Shown here: one piece after another, positions 40,868 to 48,694 of the stretch
Position numbering within the stretch: position 1 is the first letter of the stretch
Layout of the letters: every line of letters starts with the position of its first letter
Assembly (NCBI RefSeq): GCF_010509075.1
Contig: NZ_CP048433.1
Coordinates: 1,736,001-1,800,000 of the forward strand
DNA length: 64,000 nucleotides
Direction of reading: 5' to 3'
Origin: Collinsella aerofaciens ATCC 25986
Lineage (GTDB): Bacteria; Actinomycetota; Coriobacteriia; Coriobacteriales; Coriobacteriaceae
The notes under the pieces: model-generated
What the model saw: the letters and a program-made list of their open reading frames with translations, nothing else
Database searches by the model: none
Told to the model about the DNA's origin: nothing
Translations under genes and position numbers: made by a program

Positions 40868-40907
40868 AACCTGTCATGTAGGGACAGGTTTATTTTGGCA
40901 GGTTTTA
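40865..40907. repeat. GGGACAGG repeat element starting at the purF stop codon
   Basis: Arms TAAAACCTGTCA (40865-40876, including the purF TAA) and TGGCAGGTTTTA (40896-40907) surround TGTAGGGACAGGTTTATTT. The same 43 bases with two changes follow the pth stop codon (minus strand, 53451-53493). Confidence 0.85.
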
Positions 40908-41023
40908 TCTGCTGTTTTGTTGATACTACGGCGCGCGCCGCTGCGGTGTGCGCCGATATGAACGCAACTATGAGCACCGTTTGGCGCCCGGGCGGCGGAC
41001 GGTAGTGGGAGAGGAAGGCTCAG

Positions 41024-42127
41024 ATGAGCGACAGCAAGCATGTGACGTATGAGGATGCCGGCGTCGATACCGCCGAGGGCGGCCGCGCCGTCGACGCTAT
41101 TAAGCAGATGGTTAAGGACACCAACCGTCCCGAGGTCATCGGCGGCATCGGTGGCTTTGGTGGCCTGTTCTCGGCTGCCGCGCTTAAGGATATGGAAGAC
41201 CCGATTCTGATTAGCGGTACCGACGGCGTGGGCACCAAGCTCGTGCTCGCCCAGATCATGGACCGTCACGAGACGGTGGGCCAGGACTTGGTCGCTATGT
41301 GCGTCAACGACATTCTGGCTTCGGGCGCCGAGCCGCTGTTCTTCCTGGACTACGTTGCCATCGGCCACATCGAGGCCGAGCACATGGCAAAGATCATCAA
41401 GGGTGTGGCCGACGGCTGTAAGCTCGCGGGCTGCGCGCTCGTGGGCGGCGAGATGGCCGAGCACCCCGGCGTCATGGCTCCTGCCGACTACGACCTTGCC
41501 GGATTTACCGTGGGCGTCGTCGACCGTCCCAAGATGCTCGACCCCGCGAACGTCCGCCCCGGCGACGTGATCCTGGGCCTGCCTTCCACCGGCGTGCACT
41601 CCAACGGCTACTCGCTCGTGCGTAAGGTCATTGGCGTCGACGGTATTAAGCCGGGCACGCCCGAGGCCGCCGCTAAGGCCGAGGAGCTGAGCCGTCCGCT
41701 CGAGGAACTCGGCGGCGCATCGCTGGCAGACGCCCTGTTGACCCCCACGCGCATCTATGTCAAGCCGATTCTGGAGCTGCTGCGCGGTGGCGCTCCGGTG
41801 CACGCCATCGCCCACATCACCGGCGGCGGCATCACCGAGAACCTCAACCGCGCGCTTGCCGACGACGTTGACGCCGTGGTCACCCGTAACGGCGCCGAGA
41901 TGGGTTGGGACGTTCCGCCCGTCATCACCTACGTCTCGCGCCAGGCCGAGCTCGCGCCCAACGAGGCATGCAAGACCTTCAACATGGGCGTTGGCCTGTG
42001 CCTGATCGTCGCCCCCGAGGACGAGGCTGCCGTGACCGAGGCCCTGGTCGCGCTGGGCGAGAAGCCGTTCCGCGTGGGCGAGTGCGTCGAGGGCTCCGGT
42101 AAGGTCGTGTACTCCGATGAGCGCTAA
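41024..42127 (+). CDS. purM: Phosphoribosylformylglycinamidine cyclo-ligase (AIR synthetase)
   Basis: A 367-residue PurM. It starts VTYEDAGVDTAEGGRAVDAI, has the glycine-rich GGIGGFGGLFSAA and the metal/ATP motif ISGTDGVGTKLVLA, then FLDYVAIGHIE. ATG 41024 follows GAGAGGAAGG. purN overlaps the 3' end by 11 bases. This gene cluster therefore holds steps 1, 3 and 5 of the pathway. Confidence 0.96.
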   Translation: MSDSKHVTYEDAGVDTAEGGRAVDAIKQMVKDTNRPEVIGGIGGFGGLFSAAALKDMEDPILISGTDGVGTKLVLAQIMDRHETVGQDLVAMCVNDILASGAEPLFFLDYVAIGHIEAEHMAKIIKGVADGCKLAGCALVGGEMAEHPGVMAPADYDLAGFTVGVVDRPKMLDPANVRPGDVILGLPSTGVHSNGYSLVRKVIGVDGIKPGTPEAAAKAEELSRPLEELGGASLADALLTPTRIYVKPILELLRGGAPVHAIAHITGGGITENLNRALADDVDAVVTRNGAEMGWDVPPVITYVSRQAELAPNEACKTFNMGVGLCLIVAPEDEAAVTEALVALGEKPFRVGECVEGSGKVVYSDER

Positions 42128-42818
42128 CGAGCAGATGGCTGCTGCCGCGAGCCTGGGCTTTGTGCCCTACACCCGTCCGACCGGCACCGATACGGCCGAG
42201 CCGCTCAAGATCGGTGTGCTCATCAGCGGTTCGGGTACCAACCTGCAGGCGCTGATCGATCTGATCGCCGCCGGCAAGCTCAACGCTTCGATTGAGCTTG
42301 TGGTGTCGAGCCGTCCTTCGGCTAAGGGTTTGCAGCGCGCTGAGCGCGCGGGCATCCAGACGCTCACGCTGTCCAAGGATGTCTACGCCGACCCCATCGC
42401 CGCTGACGAGATCATCGCGCACGAGCTTCTCGAGCGCGGCTGCGAGTATGTGGTCATGGCCGGCTACATGCGCATGGTGCACACGCCTCTGCTGGCGGCG
42501 TTTCCCAACCGCGTGGTCAATCTGCATCCGGCGCTGCTGCCGAGCTTTACCGGTGCGCATGCGATTGACGATGCCTTTGCGCGCGGCGTCAAGGTGACCG
42601 GCGTGACCGTGCACTTTGCCAACGAGATTTACGACAACGGCCCCATCATCGCCCAGCGCGCGCTGGCTGTCGAGGAGGGCTGGGATGTCGACACGCTCGA
42701 GGAGCACATCCATGCGATTGAGCATGTGCTGTATCCCGAGGTCGTGCAAATGCTCGCCGACGGCCGCGTCCACGTGTTGGAGAGCGGCAAGGTCGCAATT
42801 GACGCGCCTCGCGGCTAG
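42117..42818 (+). CDS. purN: Phosphoribosylglycinamide formyltransferase
   Basis: A 233-residue 10-formyl-THF-dependent GAR transformylase. Motifs are IGVLISGSGTNLQALIDLI, the catalytic NLHPALLPSFTGAHA and GVTVHFANEIYDNGPII. An N-terminal extension of about 30 residues precedes the domain, so a later start cannot be excluded, although ATG 42117 is the only one that couples to purM. Confidence 0.93.
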   Translation: MSANEQMAAAASLGFVPYTRPTGTDTAEPLKIGVLISGSGTNLQALIDLIAAGKLNASIELVVSSRPSAKGLQRAERAGIQTLTLSKDVYADPIAADEIIAHELLERGCEYVVMAGYMRMVHTPLLAAFPNRVVNLHPALLPSFTGAHAIDDAFARGVKVTGVTVHFANEIYDNGPIIAQRALAVEEGWDVDTLEEHIHAIEHVLYPEVVQMLADGRVHVLESGKVAIDAPRG

Positions 42819-42850
42819 CAGCGCACAGTACAATTTAGCCGAGTAGTCAG

Positions 42851-42895
42851 GGTGGTCATTGGCGCCAAGGCGCGCGTGGCCACCTTTTGTTTTGG
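42851..42895 (+). terminator. Terminator of the purF-purM-purN region
   Basis: GGTGGTCA pairs with TGGCCACC (one mismatch) over a G+C-rich loop that can pair further, then TTTTGTTTT. Confidence 0.8.
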
Positions 42896-42970
42896 GTAGT
42901 CATCGGGAACGGGCTTTAACGACTGGTCATTCAAGAACGTCGCAGGTGACTAGATGAGAGAGGTGAGCGC

Positions 42971-43435
42971 ATGGCGGATAACGAAGCGCTGTTTACGTCT
43001 GAGCTGGTGTTTTTTGATTGGGAGTGTGCGACGCCGGATGAGGTGTTCGCGCGGCTCGAGGGCGAGCTTGCACCACGTGGCTACATTGCATCCGGTTGGC
43101 TCGACGCCGTTCGCACGCGCGAGGATGCCTATCCCACGGGTCTTGCCATGCCGGCGGCAAACATTGCCATTCCGCATACCGATCCGGGGTTTGTGGCCAA
43201 GCCCTATATCGCGGTGGTGAAGCCCGCCGCGCCCGTGACATTTAACGCTATGGCTGGCATGGGCGCTCCGGTGCCGGCGCAGATCGTCATCAATCTGGGC
43301 ATCGCAGAGCCGGGCGGTCAGGTCGAGGCCCTGCAGGCGCTCATGAACATCTTTATGGACGCCGATGCCGCAGCCGACGTGCTCGGCCAAACCACGCCGC
43401 AGGGCATGGTCGACGCCATCCGTCGCCACTTTTAA
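42971..43435 (+). CDS. Lone PTS EIIA component, fructose/galactitol (GatA) type
   Basis: A 154-residue type-2 EIIA. The phosphorylated histidine lies in NIAIPHTDPGFV; GYIASGWLDAVRTREDAYPTG precedes it, as in GatA-like proteins. No EIIB or EIIC is adjacent. It cannot simply complete the mannose-family PTS at 30240, because that family uses an unrelated EIIA fold. It may serve a PTS elsewhere or be regulatory. ATG 42971 follows AGAGAGGTGAG. Confidence 0.85.
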   Translation: MADNEALFTSELVFFDWECATPDEVFARLEGELAPRGYIASGWLDAVRTREDAYPTGLAMPAANIAIPHTDPGFVAKPYIAVVKPAAPVTFNAMAGMGAPVPAQIVINLGIAEPGGQVEALQALMNIFMDADAAADVLGQTTPQGMVDAIRRHF

Positions 43436-43436
43436 G

Positions 43437-43555
43437 GCCGGCACTTGGGGACTGTCCCTAACTGCCGGCAGAAAAGGAACATCCCTAACTGCCAACTGCC
43501 AGACTTGTCCCCTTTGCACCAAAATGGTGCAGATTAACCTGTCCCCCATGCACCA
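43437..43555. repeat. Tandem GGGACA-type palindromic elements
   Basis: Two palindromes lie within 120 bases. GCCGGCA (43437-43443) and TGCCGGC (43463-43469) bracket a GGGGACTGTCCC centre. TGGTGCA (43525-43531) and TGCACCA (43549-43555) bracket GATTAACCTGTCCCCCA. Between them are partial copies (AACATCCCTAACTGCC and TTGTCCCCTTTGCACCA). Confidence 0.75.
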
Positions 43556-43622
43556 GGTGTGCCGCGAGGGCTGCGTTGTGACACAATGGCGTTTGTTCGA
43601 TTCGTGATGCGAAAGGCCAAAC

Positions 43623-44846
43623 ATGGCAAATAAGAAAAAGAACCCCGAGGTCGCGCCGACGTCCGAGCAACGGTCCCGCGCCGCCTCCAGCTCTCGCAAG
43701 AAGCAGCGCAAGACCTATGTGTCCAAGACCGTCAAGATTGTCCTGGTGGTCATCGGCGTGCTGGCGATGCTGCTCTCCGTTTCGGCCATGGCGTGCTCCG
43801 GCCTGATGTCGCAGACCGAAAGCGCCAGCTCAGGCTATAAGCTCACTGGTGGCGTGGCTGCCACTATCAACGGCACCAACCTCACCGAGGACACCGTGAC
43901 CAAGCAGATTATGAGCATGCGCACGTCCTACGGCTACACCAAGGACAAGGACTGGGCACAGTACCTGGTTGACAATGACCTCACGCCCAAGAAGTACCGC
44001 AAGCAGCTCATCGACTCCTACGCGCAGCAGATTCTGCTTCAGCAGGCGCAGAAGGAAAACGGCGTGACCGTCTCGGACGAGGAGGTCGAGAAGGCTTGGA
44101 AGGACGCCTGCAAGAGTGCCGGCGGCGCCAAAGCCTTTAAGAAGACGCTTAAGACCTATGGCTACACCGAGGACACCTACAAGGACTCGCTCAAGGAGAG
44201 CCTGGCGCAGCAGAAGCTCAAGGATGCCGTGGCACCCACCAGCAAGCCCAAGGACAGCGAGATTGTCGATTACATCAACGAGAACCTGTCCAACTACAAT
44301 GACGCCCGTCGCTCGTCGAATATTCTGATCAAGGTCGATTCTGACGCTTCCGACGAGGACAAGGCCGCCGCCAAGGCCAAGGCGCAGGAGTGCCTGGACA
44401 AGATTAACTCCGGCGAGCTGAGCTTTGAGGACGCCGTGGAGCAGTACTCCGATGACACCGGCTCCAAGGACAAGAAGGGCGATGTTGGCTGGGACAAGCT
44501 CACTACCTTCGTCGACAGCTACCAGGCGGCGCTCGAGGGGCTCAACAAGGGCGATGTGAGCGACGTCGTCGAGTCGACCTATGGTTATCACATCATCAAG
44601 TGCACCGACTACTTCCATGTCGATAATCAGGTCGATGACATTAAGCAGGTGCCCAAGGACATCAAGAAGTACGTCTCCAACGTGGTGAAGACGCAGGCGG
44701 CAAGCACCGCGTACAGCGAGTGGCTGGAGCAGTACAAGAAGGACGCCGACATCACCGTTAACCCCATGCCCAAGGACGTGCCGTACAACGTCAGCCTGAA
44801 GGGCGTCACCAAGAGTTCGACCGACGATTCGTCGAAGACTGAGTAA
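43623..44846 (+). CDS. PrsA/SurA-like peptidyl-prolyl isomerase (foldase)
   Basis: A 407-residue extracytoplasmic foldase. Residues 1-35 are basic, about 36-58 are a membrane anchor or signal segment ending in SVSAMACSG, a weak lipobox-like site. A SurA-type N-terminal domain follows, then a parvulin PPIase domain (RSSNILIKV, SGELSFEDAVEQYSDD, KKGDVGWD, STYGYHIIKC). It probably assists folding of exported proteins. ATG 43623 follows AAAGG. Confidence 0.85.
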   Translation: MANKKKNPEVAPTSEQRSRAASSSRKKQRKTYVSKTVKIVLVVIGVLAMLLSVSAMACSGLMSQTESASSGYKLTGGVAATINGTNLTEDTVTKQIMSMRTSYGYTKDKDWAQYLVDNDLTPKKYRKQLIDSYAQQILLQQAQKENGVTVSDEEVEKAWKDACKSAGGAKAFKKTLKTYGYTEDTYKDSLKESLAQQKLKDAVAPTSKPKDSEIVDYINENLSNYNDARRSSNILIKVDSDASDEDKAAAKAKAQECLDKINSGELSFEDAVEQYSDDTGSKDKKGDVGWDKLTTFVDSYQAALEGLNKGDVSDVVESTYGYHIIKCTDYFHVDNQVDDIKQVPKDIKKYVSNVVKTQAASTAYSEWLEQYKKDADITVNPMPKDVPYNVSLKGVTKSSTDDSSKTE

Positions 44847-44900
44847 TCATGGGGCGGTGCCCGCGTGAGTGCCGCCCACGCTATTGAGGAGGATTTGCAG

Positions 44901-45344
44901 ATGACCAACGAAGAGCTGCAGAAGGAAATGATCGCGGCCATGAAGGCCAAGGACAAGGTTCGCCTGTCTATCATTCGCCAGGTTAAGGCCGAGGTGAAGA
45001 ACATCGAGGTCAACGAGCGCCGCGATGTGACCGAGGAAGACGTCAACAGCATGATCAAGCGTCTGATTAAGCAGACGAGCGAGACGCTGGAGATGTCCAT
45101 CAAGGCCGGTACCGACCAGGAGCGTACCGACAACCTGACCGAGCAGGTCAAGATTCTGGAGAGTCTGCTGCCCGCGCAGGTTTCGGGCGAGGAGCTCGAG
45201 GCCTTGATCGAGCAGGTTATCGCCGAGCTGGGTGCCACGTCTAAGAAGCAGATGGGCCAGGTCATGGGCGCTCTGGGCAAGGCCACCGGCGGCAACTTCG
45301 ACAAGCCGGCCGCGGCAAAGATCGTCGGTGCAAAATTGGCGTAA
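44901..45344 (+). CDS. GatB/YqeY domain protein
   Basis: A 147-residue YqeY. Family marks are KDKVRLSIIRQVKAEVKN, LPAQVSGEELEALIEQVI and MGQVMGALGKATGG. It resembles the tRNA-binding tail of GatB, but its function as a free protein is not known. ATG 44901 follows GAGGAGG. A strong terminator follows the stop. Confidence 0.88.
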   Translation: MTNEELQKEMIAAMKAKDKVRLSIIRQVKAEVKNIEVNERRDVTEEDVNSMIKRLIKQTSETLEMSIKAGTDQERTDNLTEQVKILESLLPAQVSGEELEALIEQVIAELGATSKKQMGQVMGALGKATGGNFDKPAAAKIVGAKLA

Positions 45345-45372
45345 GCGCCGGCCGACACATAGCCGATGCTGA

Positions 45373-45405
45373 GGGGCGTGACCATTGCGGTCGCGCCCCT
45401 TTTTT
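45373..45405 (+). terminator. Terminator after the YqeY gene
   Basis: GGGGCGTGACC pairs with GGTCGCGCCCC around a 5-base loop, followed by six T residues. Confidence 0.93.
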
Positions 45406-45413
45406 GGCTGGGT

Positions 45414-45461
45414 ACTCATTGGGGACAGGCTTAAATGAGTGCCAATGAGCGGGTACTCATT
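45414..45461. repeat. Palindromic element interrupted by the IS, left part
   Basis: The left 27-base arm at 45414-45440 (ACTCATT-GGGGACAGGCTTA-AATGAGT) is intact. The right arm starts at ACTCATT (45455-45461) and is broken by the insertion; its rest continues at 46929-46948 on the far side. Confidence 0.85.
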
Positions 45462-45522
45462 TGAACTGCATCCCATTTCTTGGACTTTGAAATTAAGGTT
45501 CGAGAAAAGGGAGGCATCGGAA

Positions 45523-46032
45523 ATGCCCCGCAGGAAGAAGGCAAGATACGGTCGCGAGATGAGGGCACGCGCCGCCGACCTGTTCGAGGCCGGCCTCGGC
45601 TTCGAACTCGCGGCCAAGAAGCTCGACGTTCCCGCCCCGGCGGTGAGAAAATGGCTCTACGCGTACCGGGCAACCGGGAGGAAGGGGCTGATCGGGATGG
45701 GCGAGAGCCGCAGGACCTACGACATGGAGACCAAGCTCGCCGTCGCGAGGGCCGTCGTGGACGAGGGGATGCCGCGGTCGGAGGCGATGGCCCGCTTCGG
45801 CATCGCCGCCGCCACATCGCTCGACCGCTGGTGCAGGCTGTACCGCGAGGGCGGGCCGGAGGCGCTCGAGCCGGGACGCCGCGGCAGGCCGGAGGGCCCC
45901 GGGGGGCGGACGCGCGAGCGGGAGCTCGAGGAGCGCGTGCGCAAACTCGAGGCCCAGGTGGCGTATCTAAAAAAATCGATAGCCCTGAAAGCGGAGAAGA
46001 GCTCTCAAACTGGGAGAAAGCCCAGGTCGTAG
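45523..46032 (+). CDS. IS3-family OrfA (DNA-binding part of transposase)
   Basis: A 169-residue basic protein with two helix-turn-helix regions (GLGFELAAKKLDVPAPAVRK and GMPRSEAMARFGIAAATS) and a Glu/Arg-rich leucine-zipper-like end (RELEERVRKLEAQVAYLKK). ATG 45523 lies inside the element; the longer upstream frame begins outside the IS and is not used. Two HTH units suggest the IS150 subgroup. The frame ends 23 codons after the slip site. Confidence 0.88.
   Translation: MPRRKKARYGREMRARAADLFEAGLGFELAAKKLDVPAPAVRKWLYAYRATGRKGLIGMGESRRTYDMETKLAVARAVVDEGMPRSEAMARFGIAAATSLDRWCRLYREGGPEALEPGRRGRPEGPGGRTRERELEERVRKLEAQVAYLKKSIALKAEKSSQTGRKPRS
45969..45975 (+). other. Programmed -1 frameshift heptamer of the IS
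   Basis: Seven A residues, read CTA AAA AAA TCG in the orfA frame. A -1 slip joins orfA codon 151 to the orfB frame (ATC GAT AGC). A_AAA_AAA is a standard slippery heptamer for IS3 elements. Confidence 0.75.
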
Positions 46033-46880
46033 CCTCCCTTTCAGGGCACCACCGCCTATGCGACCTGCTCGCGGCCGCGCGGCTCGCGCCGTCGAGCTAC
46101 CACTATGCCGTAGCGCACCCGCCGAGAGCGACCCGGCCAGAGCTCCGGGAGGCCGTGCGCGAGATCTTCTCGAGGACGGCGAACGGGTGCGGCCACCGCC
46201 AGATAGCGATGTGCCTGAGGGCCGAGCTGGGCGCGAGGATAGCGGACAAGACGGTCCTCAAGATGATGCGGGAGCTCGGCATCCGCTGCGGCATCCGCCG
46301 GGAGACCGACTACCATCGCTACAACTCCTACCGCGGCCCGGTCGGCGAGAGATTCGACAACCTGATAGCGCGTGACTTTCGCGCGGGCGCCCCGTGGGAG
46401 AAGCTCGGGACCGACGTCACGGAATTCAGGCAGCCCTGGGGCAAGGCGTACTTCGCCCCGGTCTACGACTTCTGCACGAAGGAGATCGTCTCCTGGTCGG
46501 TGTCGACGAGCCCGGACATGGCCCAGCAGGAGGAGGTGCTCAGGCGCCTGTTCGCGAGAATGCCGGCCGGGGCCTCGCCGATCGTCCACAGCGACATGGG
46601 CTGGCAGTACCAGCACCCTAGGTGGACCGGCGAGCTCAGGAGGCACGGCGCCAGGCAGAGCATGTCGAGAAAGGGCAACTGCCTAGACAACGGGGCGACG
46701 GAGCAGGTGTTCGGGCATCTCAAGGACGAGTTCTTCAGGGGCGTCGAGTGGGCCGACTTCGAGTCCTTCAAGAGGGACCTCGACGCCTACGTCGTGCATT
46801 GGAACACGAGGCGTCGCCAGGTGGCGCTCGGCGGCCTCACCCCGGTGGAGTTTCGGAAACGGCTATTGAAAGCGTCCTAG
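45975..46880 (+). CDS. IS3-family OrfB, DDE transposase (expressed by -1 frameshift)
   Basis: 301 residues counted from the frameshift point; a free OrfB could start later. The integrase core (rve) has D in KLGTDVTEFRQPWG, D in IVHSDMGWQYQH and E in NGATEQVFGHLKDEF, the DD35E triad. The N-terminal region holds an HTH_21-like segment (SRTANGCGHRQIAMCLR). The C-terminal WNTRRRQVALGGLTPVEFR is typical of the family. No internal stop is seen. Confidence 0.9.
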   Translation: MDSPESGEELSNWEKAQVVASLSGHHRLCDLLAAARLAPSSYHYAVAHPPRATRPELREAVREIFSRTANGCGHRQIAMCLRAELGARIADKTVLKMMRELGIRCGIRRETDYHRYNSYRGPVGERFDNLIARDFRAGAPWEKLGTDVTEFRQPWGKAYFAPVYDFCTKEIVSWSVSTSPDMAQQEEVLRRLFARMPAGASPIVHSDMGWQYQHPRWTGELRRHGARQSMSRKGNCLDNGATEQVFGHLKDEFFRGVEWADFESFKRDLDAYVVHWNTRRRQVALGGLTPVEFRKRLLKAS

Positions 46881-47053
46881 TGTTCGCTTCTAATAAAAGA
46901 AGGCCAAGATTCGGGACGCAGTTCAATTTAAGCCTGTCCCCAATGAGTGGGTGGAAGGTTGCGGGTTCTTTACGGGGATGTAGCGTGGGCTGCGGAAACG
47001 TGGTTCTTTCCGTACAATAGTGCAACTCGTATAAACGCAGGGAAGGGACATTC

Positions 47054-47785
47054 ATGGCAGACATGATCGAGATCAAGCATCTCAACAAGTACTTTGGCGA
47101 CCTGCATGTGCTCAAAGATATCAATCTCACCGTCAAGCGCGGCGAGAAGCTCGTAATGATCGGGCCTTCCGGTTCGGGTAAGTCGACGCTCATCCGTTGC
47201 GTCGATTATCTGGAGGAGCCCACGTCGGGCGAGGTCGTCATCGACGGTACGTCGCTCACCAAAAAGAATCACCTGGAGATGGCTCGCAAGTATAGCTCCA
47301 TGGTGTTTCAGCAGTTCAACTTGTATCCCAACATGACGGTGCTCGGCAACCTGACGCTTGCGCCCATCAAGCTGCAAAAGAAGAGCAAGGAGGAGGCGAC
47401 CGAGATCGCCATCGCCGCGCTCAAACGCGTCGGCATGGCGCATAAGGCAGGCGAGTATCCGCAGAACCTCTCGGGCGGTCAGCAGCAGCGCATCGCCATC
47501 GCCCGTGCCCTGTGCACCAAACAGCCCATCATCCTGTTTGACGAGCCGACCTCGGCGCTCGACCCCGAGATGGTCCAGGAGGTTCTGGACGTTATGATTG
47601 AGCTCGCGCAGGAGGACATCACCATGATCTGCGTGACGCACGAGATGGGCTTTGCGCGCCAGGTGGCCGACCGCGTCATCTTTATGGAGGACGGCCGCAT
47701 TCTGGAGGAGGGCACGCCCGAGCACTTCTTCGACAACCCCGAGAACCCGCGCTGCCGCGAGTTCCTGTCCAAGATTTTGCACTAG
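47054..47785 (+). CDS. Polar amino-acid ABC transporter, ATP-binding protein (GlnQ type)
   Basis: 243 residues with Walker [16 protein letters not shown]-loop [16 protein letters not shown], signature [16 protein letters not shown], Walker [18 protein letters not shown] and H-loop VTHEMGFAR, the usual GlnQ/ArtP spellings. It leads an operon with a binding protein and two permeases. A TACAAT box near 47012 may be the -10. ATG 47054 follows AGGGA. Confidence 0.94.
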   Translation: MADMIEIKHLNKYFGDLHVLKDINLTVKRGEKLVMIGPSGSGKSTLIRCVDYLEEPTSGEVVIDGTSLTKKNHLEMARKYSSMVFQQFNLYPNMTVLGNLTLAPIKLQKKSKEEATEIAIAALKRVGMAHKAGEYPQNLSGGQQQRIAIARALCTKQPIILFDEPTSALDPEMVQEVLDVMIELAQEDITMICVTHEMGFARQVADRVIFMEDGRILEEGTPEHFFDNPENPRCREFLSKILH

Positions 47786-47793
47786 GCGCGGTG

Positions 47794-48669
47794 ATGGACA
47801 TGACGGATATGACGAGGGCGGCCGTGTCGCGCCGTCGCTTTTTGCAGCTGGCTGGCGCCGGCATGCTTGCGCTGACGGGGACCGCGCTTACCGGTTGCGG
47901 CAACTCCACCAGCGGCGAGGGCTCCGACAAGGGGTCCAAGCTTGCGGCCATCAAGTCGCGTGGCCATCTGAATGCCGGCGTTAAGAAGGACGTTCCCGGC
48001 TATGGCTATTACGACACCGCCAAGGGCCGCTTTGAGGGCATGGAAGTCGATTTGTGCTACCAGATCGCCGCTGCCGTCTTTGGCGTGAGCTACAAGGAGG
48101 CCCGCGCCCAGGAGCTTGTCGAGTTTACCGACGTAACGCCCAAGACGCGCGGCCCGCTGATCGATAACGGCCAACTTGACGTGGTCGCGGCGACCTACAC
48201 CATCACCGACGAGCGTAAGAAGAGCTGGGATTTCTCGACGCCGTACCGCACCGACTACGTGGGACTCATGGTCAAGAAGCGTTCGGGCTTTACCTCGATT
48301 GAGGATTTGGATGGCAAGGTCATTGGCGTGAGCCAGGGCGCCACCACGCAGAGCCTGATCGAGCAGATGATCAAGGACAACGGCTTTAGCTGCAAGCCCG
48401 AGTTTAGGGCCTTTAGCGGCTACCCCATCATCAAGAGTTCGCTCGACGCCGGCAATATCGACGTCTTTGCCATGGACCGCTCCACGCTGGCCGGTTACAT
48501 GAACGAGACCGTTGAGCTGTTGCAGCCCGAGGTCAAGTTTGGCGAGCAGGGCTACGGCGTGGCGACCAAGAAGGGCTGCGACCTTTCCGCCGTGGTCGAT
48601 CAGGTGATTTGCGATCGCCTGGCCGATGGCTGGCTCGACCAAGAGGTTAAGACCTGGGGTCTTGTATAG
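47794..48669 (+). CDS. Amino-acid ABC transporter substrate-binding lipoprotein, Tat-type signal
   Basis: About 291 residues. The N-terminus has SRRRFLQLAG, a twin-arginine motif, then a hydrophobic stretch and the lipobox ALTGC. The mature part is a family 3 solute-binding protein: LAAIKSRGHLNAGVKKDVPGYG, FEGMEVDLCYQIAAAVFG, VVAATYTITDERKKSWDFS. Glutamate/glutamine or aspartate are likely ligands by family. GTG 47791, ATG 47794 and later starts are possible, since no clear ribosome-binding site is present; coupling to the upstream gene is likely. Confidence 0.9.
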   Translation: MDMTDMTRAAVSRRRFLQLAGAGMLALTGTALTGCGNSTSGEGSDKGSKLAAIKSRGHLNAGVKKDVPGYGYYDTAKGRFEGMEVDLCYQIAAAVFGVSYKEARAQELVEFTDVTPKTRGPLIDNGQLDVVAATYTITDERKKSWDFSTPYRTDYVGLMVKKRSGFTSIEDLDGKVIGVSQGATTQSLIEQMIKDNGFSCKPEFRAFSGYPIIKSSLDAGNIDVFAMDRSTLAGYMNETVELLQPEVKFGEQGYGVATKKGCDLSAVVDQVICDRLADGWLDQEVKTWGLV

Positions 48670-48694
48670 GCGCATCGTCCAAGGAAGGAATCAA

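Larger units (their letters stand above)
45462..46925 (+). mobile_element. IS3-family insertion sequence, apparently complete
   Basis: A 1464-bp element with imperfect terminal repeats: TGAACTGCATCCC at the left and, in reverse complement, TGAACTGCGTCCC at the right; 21 of the first 26 bases match. A 3-bp ATT lies at both ends (45459-45461 and 46926-46928), a probable target duplication. It holds orfA and orfB in a -1 relation. Both frames are intact, so it may be active. Confidence 0.92.

Noticed and set aside
43437-43555. CRISPR array in the repeat-rich stretch before the foldase gene
   Set aside because: Repeats are short, unequal palindromes without regular spacers, and no cas gene is present.
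45439-45522. Upstream extension of the IS orfA frame
   Set aside because: It begins outside the left terminal repeat, so it cannot be part of the element's own gene.
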